Positions 25,210-34,318 are shown, numbered from the stretch's first letter. The stretch: DNA of 64,000 nt from Palsa-504 sp963739135 (GCA_963739135.1 CAVTZG010000009.1:159770-223769); one strand, 5' to 3'. Numbers and translations are program-made. The notes: a model not told the origin generated them from the letters alone.

Positions 25210-26061
25210 TCAGGTCGCCACGGGGAAGTGCCTGAGCAGGAAGCGCGCCGTGGCGGTGATGACCTGCATCCGGAAGCGGGCCTCGTCGGCGTCGGACTGC
25301 CCGGGGTGCGACCCGCGGGTGTGGCTGAGCCGCCAGAGCCCGCGAAGCAGCAGCCCGCCATCGTCTTCTGGCAGATGCCCGTTCTGGATCATGTGGCTGA
25401 TCGCGGCCCCGCCTTGGCTTGCCTGCCGCTGGCGCCGGTAGCCGGCGTGGTCTTCAGCGAGCCGCGTGACGAGGTCTTCAAGGGTGGTCCGCAGATCGCT
25501 GTTGGCCGATTCGTACTTGTGGTTGGCGAACCCGTCGACGGCCTGCTGGTAGTGGTTGAGCACGGTCGTGTACCCGCGTGCGGCCAGTTCGGCTTCCAGG
25601 GCGCTGATCTCCCCGGCGAGCGGGACTGGCATGGCGTCGGTGGGCAGGGTCGAGTAACGGATGTTGCCGGGGATTGCAACCGATACGTCACCGGGCAGAG
25701 GGACGGTGCGTGGCGACTCCCCGGCCCAGGTGAGTTCGTAGCCGTCGGCCAGCAGCGCATCCCGCAGCTCGCTGAACCAGCGGGGCGGGCGTTCTGGGTT
25801 CGTGACGGTTCGCTGGACCAGCTCGGTCGCGAATGCGAGCAGCCCGCGGCGGGCGGCCGTGTCACCCTCCTTCGCTGCAGCCCGCGCGGCGAGGAGCCTG
25901 GAGCGGATGAGTTCGGCCTTGTTCTCACTGGCGATTCCGGTCTTGCGCGGGCTGCGTTCATAAATGCCGGTGCGCATCAGCATCGTCGTCAGTTCGCTCT
26001 CCGGGAGCTTCTGGCCGGCCTCGACCAGCACGGCCAGGGTCGGATCGGACAGCTCGCTCAT
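25210..26061 (-). CDS. Abortive-infection-like protein, HEPN-type C-terminus
   Basis: 283 residues from ATG. The N-terminal part (LPESELTTMLMRTGIYERSPRKTG, then SRLLAARAAAKEGDTAARRGLLAFA) is helical. The middle (LRDALLADGYELTWAG) is often seen in Abi-like proteins as a substrate-binding or dimer region. The C-terminal domain, ALEAELAARGYTTVLNHYQQAVDGF, ESANSDLRTTLEDLVTRLAED and GLLLRGLWRLSHTRGSHPG, resembles the abortive infection C-terminal domain (Abi_C), a HEPN relative. RGLWRLSH fits RX6H. Paired with the TIGR02391 gene, it suggests a two-protein RNase-type defence or toxin module; this is inference. Confidence 0.7.
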   Translation of the reverse strand: MSELSDPTLAVLVEAGQKLPESELTTMLMRTGIYERSPRKTGIASENKAELIRSRLLAARAAAKEGDTAARRGLLAFATELVQRTVTNPERPPRWFSELRDALLADGYELTWAGESPRTVPLPGDVSVAIPGNIRYSTLPTDAMPVPLAGEISALEAELAARGYTTVLNHYQQAVDGFANHKYESANSDLRTTLEDLVTRLAEDHAGYRRQRQASQGGAAISHMIQNGHLPEDDGGLLLRGLWRLSHTRGSHPGQSDADEARFRMQVITATARFLLRHFPVAT

Positions 26062-26193
26062 GCGGAAGAGTTTTCCATGCCCAGGCGGACAGCGTGCGTG
26101 CCAGCAAGAACGGGCGGCCTGTCAGGCAGATGGCGCGGCACCCGGCTCAGCGCGGGCGGCCTTGCGCCAGATCACTTCCCACTCGGTGACACG

Positions 26194-26634
26194 ATGACCC
26201 GCCGCACACGGCGCTCGCGGGGCCGGGACGAGGGGACGCTGACCCTGTTCGCGGCTATCATCGCGATCGGGCTGCTGGCCGCTATCGCGTTCGTGACCGA
26301 CGCCGGGCAGAAACTCGCCGCCGCCGCCCAGGCCCAGGCCGTCGCCGGGGAGGCCGCCCGGGCCGGCGCGACCGAAGTCAATGCCTCCGCCGCCTACGCC
26401 GGGCACGGGCCGCTGGCCGTCGACCCCGCCCAGGCTGCCGCAGCCGCCCGCGCCTACCTGGCAGCCACCGGCAGCACCGGCACGGTCACCATCAGCGGAG
26501 CCACAACAGTCACCGTCACGGTTACCGTCACCACGCCGTCGATGCTGGGCGCGCTGACCGGCCTGCCCAGGCTGTCCGCGTCCGCGTCGGCGACCGCGCA
26601 GCTAGCCCAGGGAGGCGCGGGACCCCAGCCGTGA
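26194..26634 (+). CDS. TadG-like pilus protein
   Basis: 146 residues from ATG (MTRRTRRSRGRDEGTLTLF). A basic leader, then RDEGTLTLFAAIIAIGLLAAIAFVTDAGQKLAAAAQAQAVAGEAARAG, which is the Tad/TadG N-terminal pattern of actinomycetes. A short extracellular part rich in Thr and Val follows. There is no strong ribosome site, as expected if it was formerly coupled to the tadE stop five bases away. The frame is open for another 1.8 kb upstream only because it crosses the inserted block. The insertion may uncouple or reduce its expression. Confidence 0.85.
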   Translation: MTRRTRRSRGRDEGTLTLFAAIIAIGLLAAIAFVTDAGQKLAAAAQAQAVAGEAARAGATEVNASAAYAGHGPLAVDPAQAAAAARAYLAATGSTGTVTISGATTVTVTVTVTTPSMLGALTGLPRLSASASATAQLAQGGAGPQP

Positions 26635-29474
26635 CCGCGCACCGCGCCGCCCGCCTCATCCGGGCCGCCGCCTCGGCGATCCTGCTCGCCGCGCTCATCG
26701 CCGGCCTGCCCGCCGCCTTGTACAAGTTCGGCGCCAGCCCCCTCCCGCATCACCTGCCATCCTGGCACCAGATCACCGCCGCCCTGGCCCGCCGCGATGA
26801 CGGCACCTTGTTCATCGCCGCCGTCCGCGACGTCAGCTGGGCAGCCTGGGCCGCGTTCACCCTGTCCGCCCTGACCGAAACTGGCGCGCGGGCACGGGGC
26901 CGTCCCGCGCCCAGGCTGCCCGCGCTCGGCCCGCTCCAGGCCCTCGCCGCCGCCCTCATCAGCGCCAGCATGGCAGCCGCCGCCCAGGTAACGCCGGCCC
27001 TCCCGGCCGTGACACCCGCTCTGCTGGCCTCCCGCACGGCCGTCACCGCCCCGCCCTTCCCCGGCCCGGCGGCAGCCGGCGCCGCGGCCGCCACGCCTGG
27101 GATCAGGCTGGACGCCGCCCGCACCGCCGGCCCATCAGGGCAGGCGCGGCCGGAAGACCGCGTGCACACCGTCGTGGCCGGCGACAACCTGTGGGACCTG
27201 GCCCGCACCTACCTCGGCAACGGCGACTGCTGGCACGAGATCTACGACCTCAACCGCGGCAGGCCGCAGCCCGGCGGGGCCACCCTCACCAACCCCGCCC
27301 GGATCTACCCCGGATGGGAACTGCTGATCCCCGCCGCGGGACCGCACCCCCAGCACGGCCGCGGGCACCCGCCCGGCGGCCACCCGGCCCGGCACCGCCG
27401 CACGCCGCCACCGGCCGCCACCGGCTCACCCAGCCCGGCCCGCAGCCCGCACCCGGCCCGCAGCACCCCGGCCACCGGGCGACCCGGCGCACACCAGCAT
27501 GCCGGCCCGCCCGGGGTACGGCTGCCGTCCGGGGCGCTGATCGGACTGGGAACCGCCGTCGCGATCAGCGCCGCCGTCGCCCTGGCCCGCATCCACCGTC
27601 GGCGCCGCTACCGGCCCGGCACAGTGCTCACCTCCAGCCTCGAACCGTCCATGCCGCCGCCCCCGGTCATCGCCGCCCTGGACCGCGCGGCCCGCACCCC
27701 CGCCATCAGGACACCCCCGGCAGACGGCACCGGCCCGGACGACACCGAGCCGGACCTGGACCTGGACCTGTACGAGCCATACGAGCAGCCCTTCCCCGGC
27801 CCCCGCGAACCCGGGCGGGCCGCTGCCCCCGCGCCGGCCCGCCCCGCGTCCGCGCAGCCGCCAGGCCAGCAGGGCACCGTCCCGGCCCCGCCCGGCCCGG
27901 TCCCCATCGGCATCCGCGACGGCCAGGAGATCACCGCCGACCCCGCCGCCCTCGGCGGCCTCGGCCTGACCGGCCCGGGGGCACCAGCCGCCGCCAGGGC
28001 CATCCTGGCCGGCCTGCTGGCCCGGCCGCCGCGCGGCCAGGACGGCACGCCAGCCGAGATCATCATCCCCGCCGCCGACGCCGCCCGGCTCCTCCCCGGC
28101 CCGCCAGGGCAGTGGGCTCACCCGCCCATCCGCGGCGTCTCGGTGCCGCGCGCACTGGACACCGCGCTCGATGAGGCCGAAGCCATGATCGTCCGGCGTG
28201 CCCGGACCGCAGACGGCGACGACGGCCAGCAGACCGTCACGGTAGTGCTGGCCGCCCCCGGCCCCGCAGCCGCGCAGCGGCTGGCCGGCATCACCGCCGC
28301 CGGCCGCGATCTCGGCATCACCGTCATCCTGCTCGGCGACTGGCCGCACGGCACCACCTGCCACATCACCGCCGACGGCCTCATCAGCGGCGTCACGCCG
28401 CCAGAGGCGGACCTTGCCGGGACCGAGGCATACCACCTCGAAGCAGCGGACCTCGCCGCCATCATCGCGCAGCTGGACCAGGCCCGCGAGCCCTCCGGCG
28501 ATGACGGCCCGGCCGCACCCAGCCCGCCGGAGACAGGGCAGCCGCACCTCCTGAGCGCCCCTGCGGCCCCCGAACCCGCCCAGGCCGGTGCACCGCGCCG
28601 CCCCCCGCAGCACCCGCCGCCGGCGGGCACAGCCAGGCAAGGCACCGGCCCCGGACCCGCGGGCACGCCAGTCCGGATCAGCGTGCTCGGCCCCCTGCAG
28701 ATCACCGCCGCCGGCCGCGAGATCGGCACCGGGCTGCGCAAGGCCCGCGAGCTGCTGGCGTTCCTGGCCGTGCACCCCGACGGCGCCAGCGGGGAAGCGA
28801 TCAGCGAGGCCCTGTGGCCCGAGTCCGACCCCGGCCGCGCCGCCGGGCAGCGCAACCTCGCGCTGCGCAAGGCCCGGGAGATGCTCCGCACCGCGTCGGC
28901 CCTGCCCGCACCGCTGTGGATCCTCAACGCCTCCGGCCGCTACCGCCTGGACCCCGCCCTGATCGGCACCGACCTGGAGGCGTTCGGCGAGGCCCTGGAA
29001 GCAGCCCGCAACGCCAGCGGCGACGCCCGGCTGGCCGCCTGCCGCCGCGCAGTCGCGCTGTACCGCGGCGAGCTGGCCGAGGGCACGGGATACGAATGGG
29101 CCGAGCCGTACGCCGAGGCCGCCCGCCGCCGCGCGCTGGACGCCTGGACCACCATCGCCGAGATCCTCCAGCCCCGCGACCCCGGCCAGGCCCTGTCCGC
29201 CCTGGAGACGGCCCTTGCCCACGACCCCTACAACGAGTACCTGTACGTGCGGATCATGCGGCTGCAGGCCGCAGCGGGCCGCCCCGAGGCCGTCCGCCGG
29301 ACGCTGGCCCTGCTGGAATCGAGGCTGACCGAGCTAGGCATCACGCCCGGCGCCCAGACCAGGCAGGCCGCCGCCGCCCTCCTCGCCGTAGCCGCACCCG
29401 GACCAGGCCACCAGCAGCACCCGCGTGCCGGGCCGCAGCCCGCCGCCGGCCAGCATGAGCAGCGCACCGGGTGA
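26631..29474 (+). CDS. Membrane LysM-BTAD regulator of the Tad operon
   Basis: 947 residues; GTGA overlap with tadG. Two or three membrane helices lie in the first 140 residues. A LysM domain follows at about residues 178-236 (HTVVAGDNLWDLARTYLGN, then ARIYPGWELLIP). Then comes a long Pro/Ala-rich linker with another membrane helix at about residues 300-320. A SARP-type DNA-binding domain starts at about residue 681 (RISVLGPLQITAAGREI) and is followed by a bacterial transcriptional activator domain (BTAD, TPR-like) to about residue 930. LysM binds peptidoglycan, while BTAD regulators act in the cytoplasm, so a signal from the wall to transcription is a plausible role. Similar proteins terminate Tad operons in actinomycetes. 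Confidence 0.88.
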   Translation: MTAHRAARLIRAAASAILLAALIAGLPAALYKFGASPLPHHLPSWHQITAALARRDDGTLFIAAVRDVSWAAWAAFTLSALTETGARARGRPAPRLPALGPLQALAAALISASMAAAAQVTPALPAVTPALLASRTAVTAPPFPGPAAAGAAAATPGIRLDAARTAGPSGQARPEDRVHTVVAGDNLWDLARTYLGNGDCWHEIYDLNRGRPQPGGATLTNPARIYPGWELLIPAAGPHPQHGRGHPPGGHPARHRRTPPPAATGSPSPARSPHPARSTPATGRPGAHQHAGPPGVRLPSGALIGLGTAVAISAAVALARIHRRRRYRPGTVLTSSLEPSMPPPPVIAALDRAARTPAIRTPPADGTGPDDTEPDLDLDLYEPYEQPFPGPREPGRAAAPAPARPASAQPPGQQGTVPAPPGPVPIGIRDGQEITADPAALGGLGLTGPGAPAAARAILAGLLARPPRGQDGTPAEIIIPAADAARLLPGPPGQWAHPPIRGVSVPRALDTALDEAEAMIVRRARTADGDDGQQTVTVVLAAPGPAAAQRLAGITAAGRDLGITVILLGDWPHGTTCHITADGLISGVTPPEADLAGTEAYHLEAADLAAIIAQLDQAREPSGDDGPAAPSPPETGQPHLLSAPAAPEPAQAGAPRRPPQHPPPAGTARQGTGPGPAGTPVRISVLGPLQITAAGREIGTGLRKARELLAFLAVHPDGASGEAISEALWPESDPGRAAGQRNLALRKAREMLRTASALPAPLWILNASGRYRLDPALIGTDLEAFGEALEAARNASGDARLAACRRAVALYRGELAEGTGYEWAEPYAEAARRRALDAWTTIAEILQPRDPGQALSALETALAHDPYNEYLYVRIMRLQAAAGRPEAVRRTLALLESRLTELGITPGAQTRQAAAALLAVAAPGPGHQQHPRAGPQPAAGQHEQRTG

Positions 29475-30344
29475 CCCCGCCGGCAACGCGCGCCGCCCGC
29501 ACCCGGCTCGACCCGACGCCCGCAGCCACGCTAACGTCACCACGCCGGGACCGATCCCGCCCCGCACGGGGCAGCGCGACCGCCCGGACGGCGGTGCCAG
29601 CCGCATTCAGAATTACGGCAGCCCTGCGCTCTGAATGGCAGACGGGCACCGCCAGGCAGGTGCGCTTCATGCCGCCCGGCGGCGGCCACGATCACCACGG
29701 ACGATCCCGCACACCGCACGCTGAATGCGGACCCGCCGGCATCTTCAGCGCGGTTTCGCCGGCCCTGCCGGCACCGCGATCAGGCGGCAGGCCGCATCAC
29801 GCCGCCTGCGCGTCGCCGCGCCCGCCGCCGGAGGCCCCGCGCCGGAGCGGGAGACCCCGCCGCGAGAAAGCCGGACCCGGCGGCCATTCCGCACCGCCAG
29901 CTATTCCGTACTCCTTTCTGTATACCTGCCGACACCGGAACCCCCCGGACCCGGGGAATGCGCAGGCAGTGCCCGGAATAAACCTTCGCGTGAACTCCCA
30001 GACTTATATACGCGCACAGCTCGTAAAACGATAGTAATCGGCGCGCCAGGCAAATGATTACTTGTATTTATTTTCCTGTAGTGGCCCTCTCCGTGTATGT
30101 ATATTCCCGTCCGCCAGCCACCTCCCCTCCCGGCCCCGGACCTCCCCCCGAGGGTGCCCGCGAGGTCGTACGGCCAGGCAGACGGGCCACGCGAGGCGGC
30201 CGGCGGCGGGCGGGAAAGGCGGGGGAAAAGGCGGCCGGCGGGCCGGAAAAGGCGCGACAGCGGACGGTATCGGTGCCCGCGGCTGTCCGTGACGAATTGC
30301 GCGGAATTGGCGCGGAAATTCCCCGAATTCGAGGCGAAATGGCG
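29475..30344. other. Non-coding region between tad operon and ICE
   Basis: No gene is supported. An 8-bp inverted repeat (ATTCAGA-type, 29604-29637) could terminate the tad operon, and a further CTGAATGC copy occurs at 29721. 29990-30110 is an A/T-rich stretch with TTATATACG and ATTACTTGTATTTATTTTCC, unusual for this GC-rich window and a candidate Lsr2 binding zone or ICE left boundary. The stretch from 30120 to 30270 is extremely GC-rich. Confidence 0.55.
29604..29637 (+). terminator. Inverted repeat after the tad operon
   Basis: CATTCAGA and TCTGAATG are 8-bp arms with an 18-base loop, 130 bases beyond the stop of the LysM-BTAD gene. The loop is long, so this is only a candidate terminator. 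Confidence 0.35.
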
Positions 30345-30374
30345 TTGACTCCTGCCAAAAAGGCGAGCTAGCGT
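30345..30374 (+). promoter_or_regulatory. Promoter of the accessory ICE operon
   Basis: TTGACT (30345-30350) and TAGCGT (30369-30374) are separated by 18 bases and lie about 125 bases before the MoxR start. The -35 is nearly consensus for the housekeeping sigma factor; the -10 is moderate. Confidence 0.5.
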
Positions 30375-30405
30375 CGTTGTTGTACCCGGAAATACCGGGG
30401 GGAAA

Positions 30406-30418
30406 TTCCCTGGCAATT
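30406..30418 (+). repeat. TTCCCTGGYAATT leader motif, copy 1
   Basis: TTCCCTGGCAATT lies in the leader of the MoxR gene, preceded by GGGGGGAAA so that GGGAAATTCCC is palindromic. The same 13-mer with one change (TTCCCTGGTAATT) is in the leader of the operon at 60.1 kb in the same orientation. Confidence 0.45.
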
Positions 30419-30499
30419 AAAATCCCGGGTAATGGCGAAAAGCGTGCGCACGCCAATGTCGGCCCAATTCCGCCTCGTATTTAAACGGAGGTAATCCTG

Positions 30500-31675
30500 A
30501 TGACCACCCCCGCCGCCCCCGCCGCCGCCCCGATGGGCCGGCTCGGCAACGGCCAGCTGCGCCGCCAGGTAGCCGAGTACCTCGCCGACCACCCCGGACC
30601 CTGCAAGACAGGCGAGATCGCCAAGGCCCTCGACAGGTCGGCCGGCGCGGTCGGCAACGCGCTGACCACCCTCGCCGACCGGGGCGAGGCCGACCTCGTA
30701 CCCGGCAAGCCCATCCGCTACCAGGCCAACTCCGCCACCGCCGCCGCAGCCGCTGCCATCGCGCCCAAGGCCCCCCTTCCGCCCAAGCCGGCCCCCGCCC
30801 CCGAGCCGGCCGCCCCCGCCGCCCCGGCACCGTCGCCCGCCCCCAAGCCGGCCTTTACCCCCAAGCCGGCTGCGGCCGGCCCGGTTACCCGCCCGAACGG
30901 GCAGGTCTACCAGCCCCGGGCGCTGGCCGGGATGCCCGATGTCGAGGTCCTGCGCAGGCTGCGGGCGGACTCGGTGCCGGCCCTGCTGGAGGGGCCGCCC
31001 GGTACCGGGAAGACCTCGCTGATCGAGGCGGCCTTCGGCGATGACCTCATCACGGTGGCCGGCGACGGCGACACCACCGCCGCCGACCTGGTCGGCGAGT
31101 ACACCCAGAACCCCGACGGCACCTTCGCCTTCATCTACGGGCCGCTGGTGCGGGCCATGCAGGAGGGGAGGGTCCTTTTCCTGGACGACGCGACCCTGAT
31201 CTCGCCGGCGGTGCTGGCGGTCGCCTACCCCGCGATGGACGGCCGGCGCGAGATCACCGTCAAGGCCCACAAGGGCGAGGTGATCAAGGCGGCCGACGGC
31301 TTCTACGTAGTAGCCGGCCACAACCCCGGGGTCCACGGGGCGATCCTCACCGAGGCCCTGTCCAGCAGGTTCAGCTGCCAGGTCAAGGTGTCCACCGACT
31401 ACGACCTCGCCCGCGCCCTCAAGATCGACCCCCGCGCCATCAAGGCCGCCAGGGACCTCGCCGCCCGGCAGGCCAGCGGCGAGATCGGCTGGGCACCCCA
31501 GCTGCGCGAGCTGCTCGCCTTCGCGAAGATCGCCGGCATCCTCGGCGAGGACGCCGCCATCGCCAACCTGGCCGGCATCGCCCCCGGGGAAGACGCCGAC
31601 GCCGTAGTCGAGGCGGTAGCCAAAGCCTTCGCCCGCAAGACGGTCGCCCCCCTCGCCCTCGGCCGCCAGATCTAG
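30500..31675 (+). CDS. MoxR-like AAA+ ATPase with winged-helix N-terminus
   Basis: 391 residues from ATG with GGAGGT seven bases upstream. Residues 15-75 form a winged helix (LRRQVAEYLADHPGPCKTGEIAKAL, then GAVGNALTTLADRGEADLV). A Pro/Ala linker leads to the AAA+ domain: Walker A GPPGTGKTS at about residue 165, Walker B VLFLDDATLI at about 227, sensor 1 in YVVAGHNPG, and the Arg-containing ALSSRFSCQVKV. This is the CbbQ/NorQ/MoxR type, which remodels partner proteins together with VWA-domain proteins. The next gene encodes such a VWA protein, so the two very likely work as a pair. Confidence 0.93.
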   Translation: MTTPAAPAAAPMGRLGNGQLRRQVAEYLADHPGPCKTGEIAKALDRSAGAVGNALTTLADRGEADLVPGKPIRYQANSATAAAAAAIAPKAPLPPKPAPAPEPAAPAAPAPSPAPKPAFTPKPAAAGPVTRPNGQVYQPRALAGMPDVEVLRRLRADSVPALLEGPPGTGKTSLIEAAFGDDLITVAGDGDTTAADLVGEYTQNPDGTFAFIYGPLVRAMQEGRVLFLDDATLISPAVLAVAYPAMDGRREITVKAHKGEVIKAADGFYVVAGHNPGVHGAILTEALSSRFSCQVKVSTDYDLARALKIDPRAIKAARDLAARQASGEIGWAPQLRELLAFAKIAGILGEDAAIANLAGIAPGEDADAVVEAVAKAFARKTVAPLALGRQI

Positions 31676-31710
31676 CCCCCGCCCCGACTGCCCGGAAAGG
31701 ACCGCCCGCC

Positions 31711-33420
31711 ATGTCCGCCACCACCACCGCCACAGCCCCCGCCGCCCCCGCCCCCGCCTGGCTCGCCGCCCCCGCCGGCGACTGGAAAACCCTCTCCGCC
31801 GCCATGACCGCCGAGGTCCCCGACATCGCCGGCCGCCCGGTCCCGGTCGCCTGCGCCCCCGGGGCGGGCCTGGGCAGCCCCGCCTGCTACCTGCGCGACA
31901 TCCCGGTCATCGAGGTCGACGGCGACCTGCTGGAGGCCGACCCCGACGACTGCGACCCCGCCATCCCCGCCGACCGCGAGCGCTACCCGGTCACCTGGGG
32001 CGCCCTGATCCACGAGTGCGCCCACGCCGCCCACACCCAGGTCCGCCTCCCCCCGGAGGAGCGGGCGAACTGGTGCCAGGCCGCCCGCCAGCTGGAAGAG
32101 TCCCGCATCGAGGCCCGCCAGGCCGGCCGCCGCCCCGCCGACCGCCGCTGGCTCCGCGCCTGCGCCACCAAGCTCATCCTCGCCGACTTCACCGCCGCCG
32201 GCACCGAGCCCGCCAGCCCCCGCGAGGCCGGCGCCGCCGCCGCCCTCCTGCTGGCCCGCGAGGACGCCGGCATCCTCGAGCCCGCCGAGACCGCCCCGGT
32301 CGCCGCCAAGGTCGAGGCCGCCATCGGCACGGCGAACCTCGCCCGCCTGCGGGTCACCTGGCGGGAGTTCCACGCCACCGCCGACGACGACCTGCGCACC
32401 CGGAAAACCCTGGCCCGCCGCTGGTGCCGCATCCTCGGCCTCGACCCCGACGCCGCCCCGCCCGCCCCCCTGATCATCACCATCCCCTCCGAGCTCGCCA
32501 AAGCCCTCGCCAGGGCCATCGAGGCAATCGCCGAGGCGGTCGCCGCCGACTTCGCCCCGCCGCCGCCCCCTTTCCCGCCCGACGCAGCCGAAAAGCGCGA
32601 GCACGAGAAGGCCGTCCGCGGCAACGCCGAGCGGGCCGCCCGCGAGGTCTTCGGGCGCCGCACCCGGCCCCGGGCGGTCACCGGCACCCGCGACCCCCAC
32701 CAGGACGAGGCCGCCGCCGCCCGCCGTCTCACCCGCGCGCTGCGCGAGGCCACCGCCGGGGAACGCACTGCCGTCACCGTCACCTCCAAGGTCCCGCCCG
32801 GCCGGCTCCGCATGGGCAAGGCCCTGGCCGGCAAGGCCCAGCGCGCCGCCGGTGCGGTCCCGACCGCCGAGCCCTTCACTCACACCCGCAGCCGCCGGGT
32901 CCCCGCCCCGCCGCTGCGGGTCGGGATCGCCTGCGACATCTCCGGCTCCATGGGGGCCTTCGCCGGCCCGGTCGCCTCGGCCGCCTGGATCCTCGCCCGC
33001 GCCGCCGGGCACCTGCCCTCGGCCCTCACCGCGAGCGTGCTGTTCGGCAAGGGCGTCTACGCCCTCACCCGCCCCGGCGAGAGGCCCGCCCAGGTCACCG
33101 ACTTCCGCGCCACTGCCAGCACCGAGAGCGCCTGCCGCGCGATCGACGCCCTCGACGGCGCGCTCGGCCTCGCCAGCCCCGGCACCGCCCGGCTGCTGGT
33201 CATCGTCTCCGACGCCATGTTCGTAGCCCCCGGCGAGCCGGCCGGCGTCCAGCAGTGCATCACCCGCCTGCACCGCGCCGGCTGCGGCGTCATCATCCTC
33301 ACCCCCAAGGGCTGGGCCGCCATCTGCAAGTACACCGACTGCCAGGTCATCGAGGCCGCCAGCCCCGCCGACGCCATCGAGGCCATCGCCCGCGCCGCCG
33401 CCCGCGCCCTCACCGCCTGA
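31711..33420 (+). CDS. HExxH metallopeptidase-like protein with VWA domain
   Basis: 569 residues from ATG with GGAAAGGA upstream. Near the N-terminus, TWGALIHECAHAAHTQ contains HECAH, an HExxH zinc-protease motif, at about residue 100; EESRIEARQAGRR further on could supply the third ligand. A long helical middle part follows. The C-terminal VWA domain begins at about residue 400 with the MIDAS motif ACDISGSMGAF and continues LLVIVSDAMFVAPGEP. VWA proteins pair with MoxR-type ATPases (compare RavA-ViaA and CbbQ-CbbO). The fused protease-like domain is the distinctive point. The target is unknown. Confidence 0.88.
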   Translation: MSATTTATAPAAPAPAWLAAPAGDWKTLSAAMTAEVPDIAGRPVPVACAPGAGLGSPACYLRDIPVIEVDGDLLEADPDDCDPAIPADRERYPVTWGALIHECAHAAHTQVRLPPEERANWCQAARQLEESRIEARQAGRRPADRRWLRACATKLILADFTAAGTEPASPREAGAAAALLLAREDAGILEPAETAPVAAKVEAAIGTANLARLRVTWREFHATADDDLRTRKTLARRWCRILGLDPDAAPPAPLIITIPSELAKALARAIEAIAEAVAADFAPPPPPFPPDAAEKREHEKAVRGNAERAAREVFGRRTRPRAVTGTRDPHQDEAAAARRLTRALREATAGERTAVTVTSKVPPGRLRMGKALAGKAQRAAGAVPTAEPFTHTRSRRVPAPPLRVGIACDISGSMGAFAGPVASAAWILARAAGHLPSALTASVLFGKGVYALTRPGERPAQVTDFRATASTESACRAIDALDGALGLASPGTARLLVIVSDAMFVAPGEPAGVQQCITRLHRAGCGVIILTPKGWAAICKYTDCQVIEAASPADAIEAIARAAARALTA

Positions 33421-33430
33421 CACCCGCCAC

Positions 33431-33456
33431 GGGGGCGGGCCGCCCGGCCCGCCCCC
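33431..33456 (+). terminator. Intercistronic hairpin 1
   Basis: A perfect 12-bp inverted repeat, GGGGGCGGGCCG and CGGCCCGCCCCC, with a 2-base centre, between the VWA gene and the next gene. It may attenuate transcription or stabilise the upstream mRNA. Confidence 0.6.
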
Positions 33457-33484
33457 AGCCCCCCCGCGAAAGGAGCTGACCGCC

Positions 33485-34318
33485 ATGACCAGCACCGCCG
33501 CCACCCGCATCAGCCACGACCAGCAGCCAGGGAGAAGCGACATGGACGAGCACCAGCGCGAGGAGTACCTGCGGACCGCCTGCCGCGCGGCGGACCAGGA
33601 GTGGCGCGCCGTCAACGAGGCGGCGCACCGCCCCTCGCCCGAAGACCTGGCAGCCGCCTGCGACCGCGCCCGCGACGCCGCGCTCGCGGCACTCACCGAG
33701 GCGGGCCTGGACGGTGACGAGGCCCTCGCCCTCGCCGAGCGCGCGGCACGACAGCAGGACGACGAGAGCGAGGTCCCGGCCCGCTACGCGGAGCACCACG
33801 CGAGCAGGTACCCCGCCCAGGTGGGCAGCATCCCATGGCACCTGCTGGCCGACGGCTACACCATCACCTGGGCACCCGCCCCGGCCGGGTGCAGCCTCAC
33901 ACTCGATAGGCACGGGCCGCGCGGCGAGCACGCCGCCTACCGCGGCGGCGGCCCCACGATGCAGCGCGCCTGGGACGAGGTCCGGGCGCAGCTCGGCCAC
34001 GGCGGACCGCAACCAGCCGCCAGCAGCACCCGCGAGTCATGGCCGTTCCAGAACGACTCCCGCGTTCCGCACGGCAGCAAGAGCCGCAAGCGGACGGACA
34101 CATTCCGGACGCTCGGGCCGGTTAAGCAGCGGCTCGCGCGTGCCAACGGCCATGCGAAGTACCAGCGCCGCAACGGCGGGGACTGGTCAGCGTTCGTCGC
34201 CGTAGCCGAGCAGCTGACCGATGACGGCTGGCAGCCGATCGACGTGGACCTCCACGAATACCCCGCCGACGCCACCGACGCCATCGCCCGCGCCGCCACC
34301 CGCGCCCTCAACGCCTAG
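33485..34318 (+). CDS. Hypothetical ICE protein
   Basis: 277 residues from ATG with AAAGGAG upstream; a second ATG at 33542 (MDEHQREEYLRT) has its own GGGAG site and may be the true start. The N-terminal 90 residues are helical and acidic (DLAAACDRARDAALAALTEAGLDGDEAL). The middle holds IPWHLLADGYTITWAPAPAGCSLTL. The C-terminus is basic, then ends DAIARAATRALNA, a motif almost identical to the C-terminus of the upstream VWA protein (DAIEAIARAAARALTA). I do not recognise a domain. The shared tail suggests a common partner. Confidence 0.65.
   Translation: MTSTAATRISHDQQPGRSDMDEHQREEYLRTACRAADQEWRAVNEAAHRPSPEDLAAACDRARDAALAALTEAGLDGDEALALAERAARQQDDESEVPARYAEHHASRYPAQVGSIPWHLLADGYTITWAPAPAGCSLTLDRHGPRGEHAAYRGGGPTMQRAWDEVRAQLGHGGPQPAASSTRESWPFQNDSRVPHGSKSRKRTDTFRTLGPVKQRLARANGHAKYQRRNGGDWSAFVAVAEQLTDDGWQPIDVDLHEYPADATDAIARAATRALNA

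Larger units (their letters stand above)
24302..26186. mobile_element. 1.9-kb defence-type block inserted in the tad operon
   Basis: Left of this block the second tadE reads GACATCTACCGG; right of it the sequence reads CGG-TGA-CACG-ATG, where ATG starts tadG. Joining the two gives a tadE that stops at its normal place and a tadG start five bases later. The block has no transposase, no clear terminal inverted repeats and no target duplication beyond 2-3 bases. It carries two minus-strand genes and has a slightly less extreme codon bias than the operon. Exact ends are uncertain by a few bases. Confidence 0.7.

Noticed and set aside
24367..26193. A very long plus-strand open frame that joins the inserted block to tadG
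   Set aside because: Within 24370-26190 it is the antisense of the two well-supported minus-strand defence genes; only the last 146 codons encode the TadG-like protein.
29725..30057. Small open frames between the tad operon and the ICE
   Set aside because: Several overlapping frames in both strands, none with a ribosome site or recognisable protein features.
31672..33696. Long minus-strand open frame opposite the VWA gene
   Set aside because: Gly-rich low-complexity translation, exact shadow of a gene with clear HExxH and MIDAS motifs.
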